Shown piece by piece: positions 6,917 to 8,717 of a stretch of DNA of 8,717 nt. How positions within the stretch are numbered: position 1 is the stretch's first letter; every line of letters starts with the position of its first letter. This stretch comes from Elusimicrobiota bacterium (lineage in GTDB: Bacteria > Elusimicrobiota > Elusimicrobia > O2-12-FULL-59-9), in assembly GCA_016206405.1 (NCBI GenBank), contig JACQRQ010000258.1, positions 1 through 8,717 on the forward strand, read 5' to 3'. The position numbers and the translations under genes were made by a program. The notes under the pieces are model-generated. The model had not been told where the DNA came from. It searched no databases and saw nothing but the letters and a program-made list of their open reading frames with translations.

Positions 6917-8167
6917 CTATTTTTTCCGATAAACGATCTTTCCTTTTTTGATCGTCATGCGGCAATGGTTGACGCCGAAATAATACGGGATTTCGCGGTA
7001 ATCGTCCACGTCCATATGGGCCAGGTCGGCCTGCTTGCCGGGCTCAAGGCTTCCCAAGCGGCGGCCCTCTCCCAGGCTATAGGCCCCGTTGACGGTCGCG
7101 GCCGTGACCGCTTCCTCCGGGCTCATGCGCATCTGCGTGCAGGCGACCGACATCACAAACTGCATGTTCCAGACGGGCGCGCTGCCTGGATTAAAATCGC
7201 TCGCCAAGCACACCGGCACGCCGGCGGCGATGAGCCCGCGCGCCGGCGGCCATTTCCCCCCTCCCAAAAAATAATTGGAGGCCGGCGCCAGAATCGCCGC
7301 CGTGCCCGCGCGCGAAAGCGCCGCCATGTCGCCGGGCGCGGCATGATCCAAGTGATCGGCCGAGGCCGCCCCCAGCTTGGCCGCCAAGCGGGCGCCCCCG
7401 AGGCGGGAGAGCTGCTCGGCGTGCAGTCGCGGCGCCAGCCCGGCCGCAAGTCCCGCTCTTAGAATTTTCTCGGATTCCTTCACGGAAAAATATCCGCGCT
7501 CGCAGAACACGTCGATAAAGCGCGCCAATTTTTTGCCGCAGACGGCCGGAATCATTTTTTCAATCAGCAGGCGCACGTATTCCCGCCGGTTGCCCCCGGG
7601 AGGAAGCGCGTGCGCCCCCAGGAAGGTGGGGATGATCTCCAGCGGCCCGCGGCGGCCGACCCGGCCTATGACCTCCAATATCTTGATCTCGTTTTTAAGG
7701 TCCAGGCCGTAGCCGCTCTTGGCCTCGATGGTCGTGGTGCCGGCCTTCAAAAAGCGCAGCGCCCTTCGCCCCAGCAGTTGCGCCAGCCGTCCCTCCCCGG
7801 CGCGGCGCACGCCGCCCACGGTGCTCCAAATGCCGCCGGTGCGGCGCGAAACCGCGCGGTAGCCGAGGCCCGAGGTCCTGAGCGAAAAATCCCGAAGGCG
7901 GGGCCCGGCAAAAACGGGATGCGTGTGCGCGTCCACAAACCCCGGCATCAGCACGCCGCCTTCAAGCTCCAGCACGCGCGCCCCCCGGGCCATCCGGCGG
8001 ATTTGCCTGTAGGCGCCGGCCGCGGCGATAAGGCCCCCCTCGATGAGAACCGCCGCGTTGGGGCCGAGGACGGACAAGCGGCGCATTTCGGGGCCCCGGC
8101 GCGCGCGGCCGGGCCCCTTCAGCGTGAGGATTTGAGACGCCCCGACGATCAAGAGTTTTTCTTTCAT
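6917..8167 (-). CDS. hutI: Imidazolonepropionase
   Basis: 416 residues, the usual length. It hydrolyses 4-imidazolone-5-propionate to N-formimino-L-glutamate in the cytoplasm, the third step of histidine degradation; the product is the substrate of the next gene. It is an amidohydrolase-fold metalloenzyme. Visible signatures are PGFVDAHTHPVFAG (75-88) with metal ligands H81 and H83, TTIEAKSGYGL (145-155), FLGAHALPP (182-190) with H186, FIDVFCERGYFS (217-228), RLHAEQLS (247-254) with H249 and E251, SADHLDH (269-275) with H272, and SDFNPGS (323-329) with catalytic/metal D324. The start MKEKLLIVGAS matches the family N-terminus. There is only a weak AGG upstream and no proper Shine-Dalgarno, because an inserted repeat element ends three bases before the ATG. 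The coding sequence is visibly very G+C rich. hutH and hutU are absent from the window. Confidence 0.97.
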   Translation of the reverse strand: MKEKLLIVGASQILTLKGPGRARRGPEMRRLSVLGPNAAVLIEGGLIAAAGAYRQIRRMARGARVLELEGGVLMPGFVDAHTHPVFAGPRLRDFSLRTSGLGYRAVSRRTGGIWSTVGGVRRAGEGRLAQLLGRRALRFLKAGTTTIEAKSGYGLDLKNEIKILEVIGRVGRRGPLEIIPTFLGAHALPPGGNRREYVRLLIEKMIPAVCGKKLARFIDVFCERGYFSVKESEKILRAGLAAGLAPRLHAEQLSRLGGARLAAKLGAASADHLDHAAPGDMAALSRAGTAAILAPASNYFLGGGKWPPARGLIAAGVPVCLASDFNPGSAPVWNMQFVMSVACTQMRMSPEEAVTAATVNGAYSLGEGRRLGSLEPGKQADLAHMDVDDYREIPYYFGVNHCRMTIKKGKIVYRKK

Positions 8168-8170
8168 TTA

Positions 8171-8203
8171 AGGGCCTGTCAATCAATAACTGAGTCAATG
8201 TGG
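8171..8203 (+). repeat. Left terminal inverted repeat of the element
   Basis: 33 bases that pair with 8409-8441, with four mismatches at repeat positions 9, 13, 24 and 30. The outermost base is three bases from the hutI ATG (8167). On the hutI-coding strand this repeat would form the immediate leader of the mRNA; it offers only AGG as a weak ribosome-binding match. Confidence 0.8.
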
Positions 8204-8218
8204 CCGAGGGGATTTTGA

Positions 8219-8286
8219 CCCAGGGCAAGGCGCGAAGAGCGAGCATACTTGAAAAGTATGTGAGCGAGGAGCAACGCCGCCCTGGG
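8219..8286 (+). repeat. Hairpin module A of the element
   Basis: CCCAGGGC (8219-8226) pairs exactly with GCCCTGGG (8279-8286). Inside, CATACTT (8244-8250) pairs with AAGTATG (8254-8260) around a short loop. The core at 8229-8276 is closely related to module B on the other strand. Flanks read GCGAG...ATGTGAGCGAGGAGCAACG. No coding sense is seen. Confidence 0.7.
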
Positions 8287-8335
8287 GCGAAAGCCTCCGG
8301 CCCCTTTGGGGAGGGCCCATTTGGGGCGATTTCTT

Positions 8336-8383
8336 CATTGCTCGATCGGTCACATAGCCACTGCTATGCTCCCTCCTCGCGTC
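8336..8383 (-). repeat. Hairpin module B of the element, inverted relative to A
   Basis: Read on the minus strand, this 48-base core aligns with module A (8229-8276): 16 of 19 bases match before the hairpin loop, and about as well after it with one one-base indel. Its hairpin is CATAGC (8353-8358), loop CACT, GCTATG (8363-8368). The inner stem bases differ from module A but still pair. Confidence 0.68.
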
Positions 8384-8408
8384 TCGAACTCACCTCAAAC
8401 TTGGCCCT

Positions 8409-8441
8409 CCAAATTGATTCAGTTATTGTTTGCCAGGCCCT
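8409..8441 (-). repeat. Right terminal inverted repeat of the element
   Basis: Reverse complement of the left repeat with 29 of 33 matches. It is followed by 43 bases that lead to the stop codon of the FHA gene. Confidence 0.8.
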
Positions 8442-8484
8442 AAGGCAGGACGCGTTAAAATCCGGCGGAGGCCAATGAAGCGGG

Positions 8485-8717
8485 TTACTTTTTGCGGAGA
8501 GAGAAAATCATCGAGGTGGAGCCGACCGTGATCTCGTCGCCGTCTTGAAGCGGGCGCTGGCCGTTGACCGCCTCTCCGTTGACGATCGGATAGCCCGCTT
8601 TGACCGCCACCAAAACGTACTGATCGCCGCGCCGGGTGATCATCGCGGCCACGTCGGGGGCGAAAAGCCCCTTGATGCGAACGGTCATGCGGTCCGACTT
8701 CCCGATGTAAGTCGACA
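8485..8717 (-). CDS. FHA-domain protein, C-terminal part only
   Basis: The open frame runs off the right edge of the window, so only about 77 C-terminal residues are visible; the internal ATG at 8688 is not taken as the start because the frame stays open and conserved before it. The visible part covers most of a forkhead-associated domain: YIGKSDRMTVRIKG (strand and phosphothreonine-loop region, with a conserved G-K-S in place of the common G-R-S), then YVLVAVKAGYPIVNGEAVNG (with the usual VNG turn), and LQDGDEITVGSTSMIFSL (the L-x-DGD-x-I-x-VG motif near the end of the fold). FHA domains bind phosphothreonine peptides, often beside Ser/Thr kinases or secretion systems. The domain is C-terminal, ending RKK, so other domains may lie upstream. 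It is on the same strand as hutI, separated by the repeat element. Its partner cannot be judged here. Confidence 0.85.
   Translation of the reverse strand, partial: STYIGKSDRMTVRIKGLFAPDVAAMITRRGDQYVLVAVKAGYPIVNGEAVNGQRPLQDGDEITVGSTSMIFSLRKK

Larger units (their letters stand above)
8171..8441. mobile_element. MITE-like non-coding element with 33-bp terminal inverted repeats
   Basis: The left end AGGGCCTGTCAATCAATAAC (from 8171) and the reverse complement of the right end AGGGCCTGGCAAACAATAAC (from 8441) match at 29 of 33 positions over 8171-8203 and 8409-8441. The interior has no credible gene. It holds two related hairpin modules in opposite orientation and a G+C-rich centre with CCCC-TTT-GGGG at 8301-8311. 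The whole unit is close to symmetrical, as expected of a miniature inverted-repeat transposable element or a large palindromic repeat. A target duplication is not clear: TA (8169-8170 and 8441-8442) is possible if the right end is placed one base inward. No transposase is present, so movement would depend on one encoded elsewhere. It fills most of the 317-base gap between hutI and the FHA gene; the other 43 bases (8442-8484) show nothing convincing. Confidence 0.75.

Noticed and set aside
5406..6965. Longer FTCD start at 6965
   Set aside because: It would add 19 charged residues encoded within the end of hutI, while the ATG at 6908 has a strong ribosome binding site and begins right at the conserved N-terminus.
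8200..8478. A 92-codon open frame inside the repeat element
   Set aside because: It spans both hairpin modules and one terminal repeat. The sequence is explained by its palindromic structure, and there is no ribosome binding site or recognisable protein.

Overview
This window looks like chromosomal DNA from a G+C-rich, Gram-negative-type bacterium. The coding sequences are G+C rich while spacers carry short A or T runs, and one gene encodes a predicted outer-membrane barrel with a signal peptide. The exact lineage cannot be fixed from the sequence. The fused FTCD gene, the hybrid kinase and the small Cys-x-x-Cys protein would fit Elusimicrobiota, Verrucomicrobiota or a deltaproteobacterial-type lineage, but that is a low-confidence inference. 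No tRNA, rRNA, CRISPR array or transposase gene was seen.

Left block, minus strand, read right to left (2965 to 1): a good extended -10 promoter drives a small secreted or anchored protein with an Asn-Pro-Cys-x-x-Cys motif. After 148 bases with a perfect 8-bp stem-loop comes a predicted outer-membrane beta-barrel protein with a His-rich segment. After another 58 bases comes mgtE, a CBS-domain magnesium channel/transporter that may have its own promoter. The mgtE stop overlaps the possible start codon of a further gene outside the window. The first two genes look like an uncharacterised envelope pair, possibly metal-related.

Middle block, plus strand (3070-5394): a complete 774-residue membrane-anchored hybrid histidine kinase (three membrane helices, GAF, PAS, HisKA, HATPase, receiver). 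It is divergent from the small Cys-x-x-Cys gene and has no separate response regulator or output domain here.

Right block, minus strand (8717 to 5406): the end of an FHA-domain protein, then a 271-bp non-coding element with 33-bp terminal inverted repeats, then hutI and ftcD. The hutI and ftcD genes are tightly coupled and encode the last two steps of histidine degradation: imidazolonepropionase, then a fused formiminotransferase-cyclodeaminase that passes the formimino carbon to folate. hutH and hutU are not in the window.

The most unusual feature is the element at 8171-8441. It resembles a MITE. Besides the terminal repeats it contains two related 48-bp hairpin modules in opposite orientation, whose stems differ in ways that keep base pairing. 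It ends three bases from the hutI start codon, so it must have replaced or become the hutI leader.
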